A stretch of 64,000 nucleotides of DNA from Desulfobacterales bacterium (GCA_030834695.1 JAUQXK010000088.1:1-64000), one strand, 5' to 3'; positions 1 through 7,927 are shown, numbered from the stretch's first letter. A program made the numbers and translations. The notes: generated from the letters alone by a model not told the origin.

Positions 1-1454
1 ACGGTAGCCGGCCCGTTGGCGGCGTCTCCGCCGGCGAAAACGCCGCGCATTTCCGTTTGCTGGGTTGCGGGATCGATGGCGATCAGGCCTTTCTGAACCG
101 TCAGTTCCCGCCGGTCTTCAAGGAAGCAGAAATCTCGGCAGAACTCGGTTTCGCTGGCCTGGCCGACGGCCAGGATGACCTGATCGGCTTCGATCGTCGT
201 CCGGGTCTCGTCAAAATAGGGACAGAAGTTGCCCTGTGAATCGAATACCGATGCGCAGCGCACCAGCTCGACGGCGTCCACCCTGCCGTCCTTCCCGAGA
301 ATCCGTCCCGGCCCCCAGGCGTAAAGCATCTCGACGCCCTCGCCCTGGGCCTGCTCGATCTCCCAGGGATTTGCCGGCATCTCCGCGCGCTTTTCCAGGC
401 AGGCCAGGGACACTTTCGCCGCGCCGAGCCTGAGCGTGCTGAGGGCCACGTCCACGGCCACGTTGCCGCCGCCGATGACGACCACCTTCTGCCCAACGGC
501 CGGAGGCCGCCCCTCGGCCACCCGGCAGAGGAATTCAACCCCCCAAAGGACACCGTCGAGCGTGCTTCCCTCCAACTCGATCCGGCGGCTGAGCTGGGCT
601 CCCACGGCCAGAAAAACCGCCTCGAACCCCTGCTCGCGCAACTCCTCGACGCTGAAATCAACCCCCAGCTTATGGTCGGTTCTGAGATCGATTCCGGTCG
701 CCATCAGCCGGTCGATCTCCTGGTCCAGGATGGCTTCCGGCAGGCGGTAACGGGGAATCCCATAGCGCAGCATGCCGCCGGGTTTGCGCCTGGCTTCGAA
801 TACCGTGACCGCATGGCCTTTCTTGCGCAGAAAAAAGGCAGCCGTAAGCCCTGCCGGGCCGGCGCCGACGACGGCTATCCGCCGGCCCGTGTCCGGCGGC
901 ACTGCCGCGACCCAGCTGCCAAGGTCTCCCGCGTGGTCCGCGGCAAAACGCTTGGCGGCGCAGACCGCGATGGGAGAATTGATTTCGCCGCGCTTGCAGG
1001 CCGTCTCGCAGGGATGCGGGCAGACCCGGCCGAGCACGCCGGGAAGGGGTGCTTTCTCCATGATCAGCTGATAGGCTTCGCCGTGCCTGCCTTGATCGAT
1101 GAGGCGCAGGTAGCCGGGGACGTCGATCCCGGCCGGGCAGGCCTGAACGCAGGGAGCCTGCCGCGGGAAACGATCATCGGGGCCGATGGCCCGCAGCACG
1201 CGGGTGATGTCGAGGATTTTGATGCCGTTCGGGCAGGCGTCTTCGCAGCGGCCGCAAGTCGCACAGAACCAGGGCATGGGCGAGGCGGCGATCTCCTCGA
1301 TCAGGTCCAACTCCACGTGCCGGACCAGCCGCCGGATGTTGAATCCGTTGACGCCCGTAATCGGGCAGGCCGAACTGCAGCGCCCGCACTGCTCGCAGAA
1401 TCGGAACATCTCAACGGCGTGGAAGCGTTCGGCGAATTTTGGTTTGCCATTCAT
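1..1454 (-). CDS. HdrC-GltD type FeS/FAD NAD(P)H oxidoreductase (C-terminus cut by window edge)
   Basis: Read by direct translation from ATG at 1454; 484 codons are present and the reading frame runs off the window at base 1. The N-terminus carries two CxxCxxCxxxCP motifs (Cys20-30 and Cys64-74) spaced as in HdrC. A GltD/NfnB-like part follows, with Cys102, 106, 145, 149 and 153, an FAD motif VVGAGPAGL near residue 185 and an NAD(P) motif VVIGGGNVAVD near 315. The expected role is moving electrons between NAD(P)H and the two HdrA-like proteins encoded just upstream in the same direction. The preceding gap holds a repeat (1511-1610). The fusion is seen directly; the electron-transfer role is inferred. 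An ordinary glutamate synthase small subunit is less likely because of the HdrC domain and the neighbours. Confidence 0.85.
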   Translation of the reverse strand, partial: MNGKPKFAERFHAVEMFRFCEQCGRCSSACPITGVNGFNIRRLVRHVELDLIEEIAASPMPWFCATCGRCEDACPNGIKILDITRVLRAIGPDDRFPRQAPCVQACPAGIDVPGYLRLIDQGRHGEAYQLIMEKAPLPGVLGRVCPHPCETACKRGEINSPIAVCAAKRFAADHAGDLGSWVAAVPPDTGRRIAVVGAGPAGLTAAFFLRKKGHAVTVFEARRKPGGMLRYGIPRYRLPEAILDQEIDRLMATGIDLRTDHKLGVDFSVEELREQGFEAVFLAVGAQLSRRIELEGSTLDGVLWGVEFLCRVAEGRPPAVGQKVVVIGGGNVAVDVALSTLRLGAAKVSLACLEKRAEMPANPWEIEQAQGEGVEMLYAWGPGRILGKDGRVDAVELVRCASVFDSQGNFCPYFDETRTTIEADQVILAVGQASETEFCRDFCFLEDRRELTVQKGLIAIDPATQQTEMRGVFAGGDAANGPAT

Positions 1455-1510
1455 CGCTGGCTGCCTCGAAGCAATCCCACTTTCAAGCGCACTGGTGGAT
1501 GTCCAGCGCT

Positions 1511-1610
1511 AGGATACTGGATACGGGATGCGGGATACTGGATAAAAGACAAAGGCCATCTCAGTCGCGCGAAGCGCGCATCCAGCATCTCGTATCCCTC
1601 ATCCAGCATC
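1511..1610. repeat. Intergenic palindromic repeat, family B (copy 1)
   Basis: The stretch consists of GGATACTGGATACGGGATG-like units on the left and their complements (GCATCTCGTATCCCTCATCC) on the right, around a CGCGCGAAGCGCGC hairpin. The left half shares the string GGATAAAAGACAAA-like with the copy at 32110-32224. It fills the gap between the HdrA-MvhD stop and the downstream gene start. Confidence 0.7.
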
Positions 1611-1635
1611 ATTCCGCAAAAACCGATTTGCTCCA

Positions 1636-3705
1636 TCATGACTCCAATTTGAGTTCTCTAGCCATAGTCCGCATCGTACTCGCAAACTTGGGGCCGTCGG
1701 CGGCCGAACACCAGACGTTCCAGAGCTTTTCGGGATCGAATCCGGCCCTGGCCAGCTGCTTTTTGGCGCGCTTGACCCGCGTTTCGGCCGCGTAGTTGCC
1801 CTGGATGTAGTGGCAGGTCGGGAACTCGCAGCCGGCCACCAGCACGCCGGCCGCGCCGCTCTCAAAGGCGCGCCGCATCATCTTGATCGATACCCGCGCC
1901 GAACACATCACCCGAATCAGACGCGCATTCGGCGGGTATTGCAGCCGGCTGACCCCGGCCATGTCCACTCCGCCCAATGCGCACCAGTGGCAGACGAAGG
2001 CGATGATCTTCCGTCCCGGGTCCTCCTCCAGGGCCGCGTCCACCTGGGCCAGCACCTGCGCGTCGGTGTAGTGCACGATGCCGATGCACTCGTTCGGGCA
2101 GTCGGCGGCGCACAGTCCGCAGCCCTTGCACAGGGCCTTGATCACCGCCGGGTTCTGTTCGGCGTCCACCCGAATGGCGTTGTAGGGGCAGCGCTTGGCG
2201 CAGAGCCCGCACTGGCTGCACGCCGTCAGGTCGATGTCGGCCACGATCCCCTCGGTTTCGATGTAGCCCCTTTTCATGGGAATCGAGGCCTTCATGGCGG
2301 CGCCGATGCCGGCTTCGCAGCTTTCCTTGAAGAACATGGGGGCCTTGGCGCAGCCCGCGAGCGAAACGCCATGGCTGGCAAACTCCAGCGGGCCGAGCTT
2401 GACGTGGGCCTCCTGGAAAAAGCCGTCGGCGTTGGCGGAGACCTTTAGCAGTCCCTTCACCTGCTCCACGCTCTCGTCGCCCCGCAGGGCCGTGGTCAGG
2501 ACCAGACGGTCCGCCGGTATTTCGAATTCCCGTCCCGCCAGCAGGTCATAGACCTTGACCCGCAGCCAGCCGTCCTCCGTGCGAACCTCCGGATAGCGCT
2601 GTTCCGGAAAGCGCAGGAACTTGACCCCCATCTGCTTGGCCCTTTTTTGGGCTTCGCCCTCCTCCCGCACCAGGCTCATGTCCCGGTAGAGGATGAAGAC
2701 ATCCGCCTCGGGGTGCAGGGTCTTTATCGCAACGGCGTTCTTGACCGCGACGTGGCAGCCGATGTTGCAGCAGCCGCGGGTGTCGTTCTTGGAATTGACG
2801 CAGCCGATCATCACCACCGACGAAACGGCTCCCAGCGCCCGGTTTCTCAACGCCGCTTCCAGCTGGAGCTGGGTCATCACGCGCGGATCGCAGCCGTATT
2901 CGAACTGCCCGACCGGCTCGATTTCGCGCATGCCGGTGGCGACGATGATGGTGGAAATGCCGACGGTCGCGGCAGCGCCGGCGCCGTTCGCCTTGAGCGC
3001 CACTTTGTAGTTTCCGATGTAGCCCTGCACCGACTCGACCTGCGTGCCGGTGTAGACCCGGATATTCGGATGGACCGCCACCCGGGCTGCCAGGGTCTCC
3101 ACGATCCTGGCGGCGGGCATGCGGCGCCGGTCGTGGGAGAGGAAACAGAGCCGGTTCAACATGCCGCCCAGCCGAGCTTCTTTTTCGACCAGGTGGGCCC
3201 TGAAACCCTGGGCGGCTACGCTCAGCGCGGCGTTCATGCCGGCCACGCCGCCGCCGATAATCAGGCAGTCCGTCTGCACGGGCAGCCGGATTTCCTCGCC
3301 TTCTTCGAGCAGGGCCGCCTTGGCCACTCCCATTTTGATGAGATCCTTGGCCTTCTCGGTCGCCGCTCGGGGCTCGCGCATGTGCACCCAGGAGACCTGC
3401 TCGCGGATGCTCACGAATTCCAGGAGATACGGATTGAGGCCGGCCTCGCGCGTGGCGCGCTTGAACAGGGGCTCGTGGGTACGCGGGGTGCAGGAGGCGA
3501 CCACCACACGGTTGATGCGCTGCTCCCGAATGAGATCCTGCATGCGGCCGAGGTAGTCGACGGAGCAGGACCACTTGCCTTCGTCGGCCAGCACCACGTG
3601 CTTCAGGGTCCGGGCGTACGCCACCAGCTCCGGAACGTTCAGTACCCCGGCAATGTTGGTGCCGCAGTCGCAGACGAACACCCCGATGCGGATATCGTCA
3701 GGCAT
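1636..3705 (-). CDS. QmoB-like HdrA-MvhD fusion FeS flavoprotein
   Basis: The 689-aa protein has four parts in order: an HdrA N-terminal domain (IGVFVCDCGTNIAG start), an FAD-binding motif IIGGGVAGMNAAL near residue 148, two [4Fe-4S] motifs (CSQCGLCAKRCP and CKGCGLCAADCP) near 495-540, and a C-terminal MvhD-like domain with VCHWCALGG and GCEFPTCHY. This architecture matches QmoB and related HdrA-MvhD fusions, which pass electrons between a soluble flavin/FeS complex and partner dehydrogenases. It lies 112 bp downstream of the QmoA-like gene and upstream of the HdrC-GltD gene, so the three probably form one complex in the cytoplasm. No HdrB-type subunit is visible in the window. Family assignment is strong; partner and direction of electron flow are inferred. 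Confidence 0.88.
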   Translation of the reverse strand: MPDDIRIGVFVCDCGTNIAGVLNVPELVAYARTLKHVVLADEGKWSCSVDYLGRMQDLIREQRINRVVVASCTPRTHEPLFKRATREAGLNPYLLEFVSIREQVSWVHMREPRAATEKAKDLIKMGVAKAALLEEGEEIRLPVQTDCLIIGGGVAGMNAALSVAAQGFRAHLVEKEARLGGMLNRLCFLSHDRRRMPAARIVETLAARVAVHPNIRVYTGTQVESVQGYIGNYKVALKANGAGAAATVGISTIIVATGMREIEPVGQFEYGCDPRVMTQLQLEAALRNRALGAVSSVVMIGCVNSKNDTRGCCNIGCHVAVKNAVAIKTLHPEADVFILYRDMSLVREEGEAQKRAKQMGVKFLRFPEQRYPEVRTEDGWLRVKVYDLLAGREFEIPADRLVLTTALRGDESVEQVKGLLKVSANADGFFQEAHVKLGPLEFASHGVSLAGCAKAPMFFKESCEAGIGAAMKASIPMKRGYIETEGIVADIDLTACSQCGLCAKRCPYNAIRVDAEQNPAVIKALCKGCGLCAADCPNECIGIVHYTDAQVLAQVDAALEEDPGRKIIAFVCHWCALGGVDMAGVSRLQYPPNARLIRVMCSARVSIKMMRRAFESGAAGVLVAGCEFPTCHYIQGNYAAETRVKRAKKQLARAGFDPEKLWNVWCSAADGPKFASTMRTMARELKLES

Positions 3706-3735
3706 TCCTCAATTCCTATTTCAGCATTCGAAACC

Positions 3736-3818
3736 AAATCCCCCCGGCCCCCGCCAAAGGGGGAGACGAGTCGGCATTGTGTTACTCCCCCTTTATCAAA
3801 GGGGGATGGGGGGATTTT
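3736..3818. repeat. REP-like palindromes, family A (two inverted copies)
   Basis: Two inverted copies of the element AAATCCCCC...CCCCCTTTGNNAAAGGGGG lie head to head (3736-3764 and 3784-3818). The second ends exactly at the stop codon of the preceding minus-strand gene (3818). Other copies are at 5229-5263 and 13148-13182. Confidence 0.75.
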
Positions 3819-5170
3819 CAGTTTTTCAAAACCGCCTTCATAGCCGCCGCAGTGGCCTGTGTCACCGACTCGGCAATATCGATCGGGCCGGTGGCCCCGC
3901 CGCACAGATAGATCCCCTCGACGGCGGTTTCCAGCGGCGCCAGGATGGGGTCCCTCTCCTTGAAAAAGCCCAGATGGTCCAGCTCGATCTTCAGCACCTT
4001 GGCCAGGCGTTCGTTGCGGTCGCCGGGGATAAGCCCGGTGGACAACACCAACAGGTCGGCTGCTTGCTGCCGCAGCTCGCCGGTATCCAGGTGCTCGTAG
4101 CGCACCGTCAGGTTGTGGGTAACCGGGTCCTCGGAAACCACGTAAGGCCGGGCGCGCACAAAGCGCACGCCGTTTTCCAGAGCCTTGCGGTGGAAATCCC
4201 AGAAGCCTTTGCCGTACGCCTTGAGGTCGTTGTAGAAAATGGCGGCCTCGATGGACGAGTCGTGCTCCTTGGCGATGATGGCCTGTTTGGTGGCGATCAT
4301 GCAGCACACCTTTGAACAGTAAGGCGTACCGCGGCCCGGTCCCAGCCCGCGGCCCGCGCACTGCACCCATACGATCCGATGAGCCGGTTGCTGGTCCGAG
4401 GGTCGGACGATATGCCCGGCCGTGGGCCCGCCGGCGTTCATCAGGCGTTCGAACTCGGTGTTCGTGATGACGTTCGGATAGCGGTCGTAGCCCAGCAGAT
4501 CGCCGGCCGGCGGCGCGTTGCGGATGCCGGTGGCGACCACGATGCTCTTGACCTCGATGTCGATGTTCCTGTTGGCCTGCCAGAGCGTGACGGCCTTCTT
4601 GCCTTCTTTTTCACAGGCCTTGACGCAAAGCGCGATGGGGCATTCGCGGCACTGGCTGCAGTCGACCGCACAGCCGCCGACGCAGGCGCCGGCCGCGCGC
4701 ATCGCGCCGCTGCGGCAGCGCGGGTCGATGGCCACCTTGTTGGGAACGGCCTGGGGAAAGGCCATCGAGATCAATTTGCGCCGGCCGCCGATCTTGCCGT
4801 CCAGCGGGTCGGGCAGGCTCACCGGGCAGGCTTCGACGCAGGCGCCGCAGCCGGTGCACTTCGACTCGTCGACGAACTTGGGTTTCTGGAGTAGCCTGAT
4901 CTTGAAAATCCCGCCGCCGGCCTGGACCCGGCGGACTTCGGCGTTCGTCAGGATCTCGATCCGCTCGTGGTTGTCGACCTCGTACATCTGGGGGGCTTCG
5001 ATGCAGATCGAACAGTCGTTGGTCGGAAAGGTCTTGTCGAGCCGCGCCATCATGCCCCCGATAGAGGGCGTATCGTCCACGAGATAGACTTTCGCGCCGT
5101 ACTTCGCGGCGTTCATCGCACAGTTAATGCCGGCGATGCCGCCGCCGATGACGAGGATGGCGTCGGTCAT
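3818..5170 (-). CDS. QmoA/HdrA-like FeS flavoprotein
   Basis: The 450-aa protein starts with an FAD motif (VIGGGIAGINCAMNAA, residues 5-20). It then has the QmoA/HdrA signature region DKTFPTNDCSICIEAP, a ferredoxin-like CTGCGACVEACP motif near 110 and further cysteine clusters (CVGGCAVDCSQCRECP) near 165-185. The size is that of QmoA rather than full-length methanogen HdrA. ATG 5170 is chosen because the conserved FAD motif begins four residues later. With the downstream HdrA-MvhD fusion it resembles a QmoAB pair. QmoC, the membrane subunit, is missing here and its place is taken by the HdrC-GltD fusion. Cytoplasmic electron transfer is expected; bifurcation is possible but cannot be read from sequence alone. 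Confidence 0.88.
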   Translation of the reverse strand: MTDAILVIGGGIAGINCAMNAAKYGAKVYLVDDTPSIGGMMARLDKTFPTNDCSICIEAPQMYEVDNHERIEILTNAEVRRVQAGGGIFKIRLLQKPKFVDESKCTGCGACVEACPVSLPDPLDGKIGGRRKLISMAFPQAVPNKVAIDPRCRSGAMRAAGACVGGCAVDCSQCRECPIALCVKACEKEGKKAVTLWQANRNIDIEVKSIVVATGIRNAPPAGDLLGYDRYPNVITNTEFERLMNAGGPTAGHIVRPSDQQPAHRIVWVQCAGRGLGPGRGTPYCSKVCCMIATKQAIIAKEHDSSIEAAIFYNDLKAYGKGFWDFHRKALENGVRFVRARPYVVSEDPVTHNLTVRYEHLDTGELRQQAADLLVLSTGLIPGDRNERLAKVLKIELDHLGFFKERDPILAPLETAVEGIYLCGGATGPIDIAESVTQATAAAMKAVLKN

Positions 5171-5228
5171 GGAATCACCCAATCGTTACCGCCTTTACAA
5201 ACGTGAGGCTTCTAAAAACGTCGATTCT

Positions 5229-5263
5229 AAAATCCCCCTGGCCCCCTTTGTCAAAGGGGGAAA
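5229..5263. repeat. REP-like palindrome, family A (single copy)
   Basis: AAAATCCCCCTGG followed by CCCCCTTTG-t-CAAAGGGGG. The flank TCGATTCTAAAATCC closely matches the inverted copy at 13148-13182, so homology extends beyond the stem. Confidence 0.75.
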
Positions 5264-5283
5264 TGGAAGGAATGGCCGAAGCG

Positions 5284-5493
5284 CTAAATTTCGGTGATGA
5301 CGATCGCCTTGGATTTGCAGAGCGCCACGCAGGTCTGGCAGCCCATGCAGTTCACCGGCCGCACCGGTATGGCCTTGTGGGGCATCTCGAACACGTCCAC
5401 CGGACACATCTTGACGCACTCCCCGCAGGAGTCGCAGCGCTCGGATTCGACGTAGACGAGATAAACCTCATAGTCGCGGCGGACTTTGGCCAC
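5284..5493 (-). CDS. 2[4Fe-4S] ferredoxin
   Basis: A 69-aa protein with two motifs, CDSCGECVKMCP (residues 20-31) and CMGCQTCVALCK (residues 49-60), typical of a bacterial ferredoxin with two low-potential clusters. The third position after the last cysteine is K rather than P. It sits between the PLP aminotransferase and the QmoA-like gene in the same direction, so it probably serves the HdrA-type complex as electron donor or acceptor. It could equally be a small subunit of that complex. Confidence 0.88.
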   Translation of the reverse strand: MAKVRRDYEVYLVYVESERCDSCGECVKMCPVDVFEMPHKAIPVRPVNCMGCQTCVALCKSKAIVITEI

Positions 5494-5519
5494 CTTTCGG
5501 TTCCTCGCTCGTTACCGTT

Positions 5520-5573
5520 CGGGTTCAGTGGTTCAACGGTTAAAAGACGGTCATGCTTTTCGAACCGTGAACC
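5520..5573. repeat. GGTTCA-type repeat, family C (copy 1)
   Basis: On the minus strand this reads GGTTCACGGTTCGAAAAGCA, then AACCGTTGAACCACTGAACC. A near-identical copy on the plus strand is at 39513-39590. It abuts the stop codon of the aminotransferase at 5574. Confidence 0.7.
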
Positions 5574-6758
5574 TCATTTCCTGTATTTCCGTATCGCGCG
5601 CTCGAACCCGGGCATCGCATTCTTGATCACGGCGTCATCCACGCAGAACGCGATGCGGAAGTGACCCGGCCCCTTGAATCCGCTGCCCGGCACCACGAGG
5701 ACCCGCTCGGCCTTGAGCGTCTGCACGAACCCGACGTCATCCGGGATCGGGGAGCGAGGGAACAAATAGAAGGTGCCCGCCGGTTTGACGAAATCATAGC
5801 CCATGGCGCCCAGGCCGTCGCACAGCAGGTCGCGCTTGCGCCGGTAGGCGCCGATGTCCGTCTTCTCGCCTTGCAGGCGCGCCACCGCGCGCTGCATCAG
5901 AGCCGGCGCATTGACGAACCCCAGAATACGGTTGGCCAGCGCCATGCCTCCCAGCAGAGCCTTGCGATGGGTCGCCGCAGGATTGACGGCGACAAATCCG
6001 ATCCGTTCGCCAGGAATGGAAATGTCCTTTGAGTAGGATGTCGCGATCAGGCTCTCCCGGTAGGCCGTAAAGATGCTCGGGACCGAAATGCCGTCATAGA
6101 CCACCTTGCGGTAGGGTTCGTCGGATATCAGGTAGATGGTGCGGCCGATCTCGCGGCTCTTGGCTTCCAGCAGTTCGCCAAGCGCCTTGAGGCTTGCGGC
6201 GCCGTAAACGGCGCCCGTCGGGTTGTTGGGCGAGTTGGTCAGCACCACCTTGGTCTTGGGCGTGACGGCCGCCGCCAGCGCCGCCAGGTCGAGCTGAAAA
6301 TCGGCGCGGCTGGCAACGGTCTTGAGCACGCCGCCGTGGTTGTCGGCATAGAACCCGTATTCCACGAAACAGGGCGCCGGCGTCAGCACTTCATCGCCCG
6401 GATCGAGCAGCGCCTTCAGGGCGATGTTCAGCGCGCCGGCCGCGCCGCAGGTCATGATGACGTCCGCACCCTCCACGGGAGCCCCCTGCTCCTGGGCCAG
6501 GAACGCGGCCACCGCCCCGCACACGCTCGGGTAGCCGGTGTTCGGCATGTAGGCGTGCGCATCCGGAGGTTCGCTGCGCACGAGTTCCTGCAGCACCTCC
6601 TTGAATTTGTCCGGCGGCGGCAGATTGGGGTTGCCCAGGCTGAAGTCATAGACGTTCTCGGGTCCGTACGTCTTCTTGAGCTCGGCACCCTCCTCGAACA
6701 TCCGCCGGATCCAGGACGCGTTGGCGATGATGGTTTCGATTTTTTTGGCGATGGACAT
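5574..6758 (-). CDS. PLP-dependent class I/II aminotransferase
   Basis: A 394-aa fold-type I aminotransferase of usual length. It shows NSPNNPTGAVYG (cofactor and substrate contacts), the D-EPY motif (SDEPYRK) and the PLP lysine region SYSKDISIPGERIGF. GGAGG precedes ATG 6758 at normal spacing. It would interconvert an amino acid and its 2-oxo acid in the cytosol. Aspartate and aromatic amino acids are possible substrates, and an aromatic one would feed the IOR/PaaK genes at 35-39 kb; that link is inference. It sits between two ferredoxin genes in a redox operon, an unusual setting for an aminotransferase. Confidence 0.85.
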   Translation of the reverse strand: MSIAKKIETIIANASWIRRMFEEGAELKKTYGPENVYDFSLGNPNLPPPDKFKEVLQELVRSEPPDAHAYMPNTGYPSVCGAVAAFLAQEQGAPVEGADVIMTCGAAGALNIALKALLDPGDEVLTPAPCFVEYGFYADNHGGVLKTVASRADFQLDLAALAAAVTPKTKVVLTNSPNNPTGAVYGAASLKALGELLEAKSREIGRTIYLISDEPYRKVVYDGISVPSIFTAYRESLIATSYSKDISIPGERIGFVAVNPAATHRKALLGGMALANRILGFVNAPALMQRAVARLQGEKTDIGAYRRKRDLLCDGLGAMGYDFVKPAGTFYLFPRSPIPDDVGFVQTLKAERVLVVPGSGFKGPGHFRIAFCVDDAVIKNAMPGFERAIRKYRK

Positions 6759-6932
6759 GCTTGCATACCTCCAGGTTCCAAGGGTTCTATGTTCAGGGTT
6801 TAGAATACCGATGCGCGCAGGCGTCGCAATCCTCGACCCCCATATGCGGCGTATCAGGCCTGCAGGGGCAAAGCAACGGCAACGACTTCCTTCCTGAGCC
6901 CCGAACCCCGTATCAATGGTCCTTAAATCTGC

Positions 6933-7355
6933 CTATTTTTTCTCCAACTCTCTCCATTTGTAATCGATCAGCTCCAGCAGCACCCCGTTCATCTTCCTGG
7001 GGTGCACGAAGGCGAATTCGCAGTCGCGGAAGGGCCGGGCACCGCCGATGAACGGATACCCCCTGCCCTTGAGTTCGTCCATGGACCGGCGGGTGTTGTC
7101 GACGTTGAAGCTGATCAGCATGACGCCCTCGCCACGCTTCTCGATGAACTTGGCCACGTCGCCGTCGGGGGTGGTCGACTCCATGAGCTCGAACCCGATC
7201 TCGCCCACCCAATAGCGGGCGACCTTGATCTTTTCGGGTTCGTCGATGTAGGCATCGTCCGGCCCCGACTTTCCGAGGACCGGCTCCCAGATCTTGCGAG
7301 CCTCCTCCAGGTTCTTGACGGCGATACAGATATGATCGACTTTATTGATCTTCAT
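6933..7355 (-). CDS. VOC/glyoxalase family protein, methylmalonyl-CoA epimerase-like
   Basis: A 140-aa protein from ATG 7355, preceded by GGAGGG on the minus strand. It has the VOC start KVDHICIAVKNLEEA, the region ELMESTTPDGDVAKFIEKRG and a C-terminal VLLEL strand, all resembling methylmalonyl-CoA epimerase. Where epimerases usually have a metal-binding His (GLHHIAF-like), this protein has GVMLISF, so one expected metal ligand seems absent. It could act on a different acyl-CoA or be a non-classical VOC enzyme. Operon context is redox and aromatic acyl-CoA metabolism rather than a methylmalonyl-CoA mutase locus. Confidence 0.75.
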   Translation of the reverse strand: MKINKVDHICIAVKNLEEARKIWEPVLGKSGPDDAYIDEPEKIKVARYWVGEIGFELMESTTPDGDVAKFIEKRGEGVMLISFNVDNTRRSMDELKGRGYPFIGGARPFRDCEFAFVHPRKMNGVLLELIDYKWRELEKK

Positions 7356-7384
7356 CCTGCCCTCCTTTGAAGGCTGCGGGAAAC

Positions 7385-7530
7385 AGTGATGCCAATCATG
7401 AACCCCCTCCCCCTGCCTCTCCCGCAAGGGGAGGGGCATCAGCCGTTGCGCTGGCTGCATCGGGATGAGGTCCAGCACGCCCTGCTCATCCCCCTTGACG
7501 GGGGAGGCCGGGGGCTGATGATAAGCGGAG
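7385..7530. repeat. GC-rich palindrome-rich intergenic stretch
   Basis: Part of the 313-bp gap between the VOC gene and the ferredoxin. It contains CCCCTCCCCC with CTCTCCC-GCAA-GGGGAGG (loop GCAA), then CATCCCCCTTGACGGGGGAGG, and an outer CATCAGCC/GGCTGATG pair (7438 and 7512). No coding signal is visible. Confidence 0.5.
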
Positions 7531-7562
7531 CCCCTGTTTGCGGGTTTCCGAGCCAGTCAGAT

Positions 7563-7668
7563 CTTTTCCTGTGGGAGCGGCTTTCCAGCCGCGATCATCG
7601 AGGCTGAAAGCCTCTCCCACGAAAAAAACAATCCTGCCGATAAAGTGGCGCTGCGGGCCATGCTTTGC
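7563..7668. repeat. REP/BIME-like element, family D (copy 1)
   Basis: CTGTGGGAGCGGCTTTCCAG and AGGCTGAAAGCCTCTCCCAC form paired stems. The tail reads GCCGATAAAGTGGCGCTGCG and on to the ferredoxin stop codon at 7669. The whole ~105 bp matches the reverse complement of 31981-32085. Confidence 0.8.
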
Positions 7669-7875
7669 TTAAAACGTCACTTTGGCCAGCGGCACCGTAA
7701 TCGCGCGGTCCGGGCAGACGCAGCCGCATTCGTTGCAGTCTTCGCAGAGAAATTCGGTGACCACCGGCCGGCCGTCCTGAACCCGCACGGCACTGTCCGG
7801 ACAGATTTCCACGCAAAGCGGCTGGACGGATCCGCCGCACATGGTGCATTTCTGATAGTCAATCTGAGCAGCCAT
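7669..7875 (-). CDS. Ferredoxin-like protein with atypical first cluster motif
   Basis: A 68-aa protein. The second motif CEDCNECGCVCP is a classical CxxCxxCxxxCP. The first reads CTMCGGSVQPLCVEICP, with seven residues instead of two between the second and third cysteine. All eight cysteines are present, so two [4Fe-4S] clusters remain possible. It is encoded 52 bp downstream of the unknown 175-aa protein and in the operon of the Old Yellow Enzyme homologue, a likely redox partner. The insertion is seen directly; its functional effect is not known. Confidence 0.85.
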   Translation of the reverse strand: MAAQIDYQKCTMCGGSVQPLCVEICPDSAVRVQDGRPVVTEFLCEDCNECGCVCPDRAITVPLAKVTF

Positions 7876-7927
7876 ATAAACACTCCTGAGAGAAGCTTAG
7901 AGTTCTAATCATGCCATGCGCGATGGC

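Noticed and set aside
672-1652. Long plus-strand reading frame opposite the HdrC-GltD gene
   Set aside because: It is antisense to clearly coding sequence with cysteine-cluster and FAD/NAD(P) motifs, has no ribosome binding site and no recognisable domain.
6933-7355. Assigning the VOC protein firmly as methylmalonyl-CoA epimerase (mce)
   Set aside because: One expected metal-binding His is replaced and no mutase genes are adjacent, so no symbol is given.
7385-7668. CRISPR array in the repeat-rich gap
   Set aside because: The repeats are palindromic pairs, not direct repeats of constant length with spacers.
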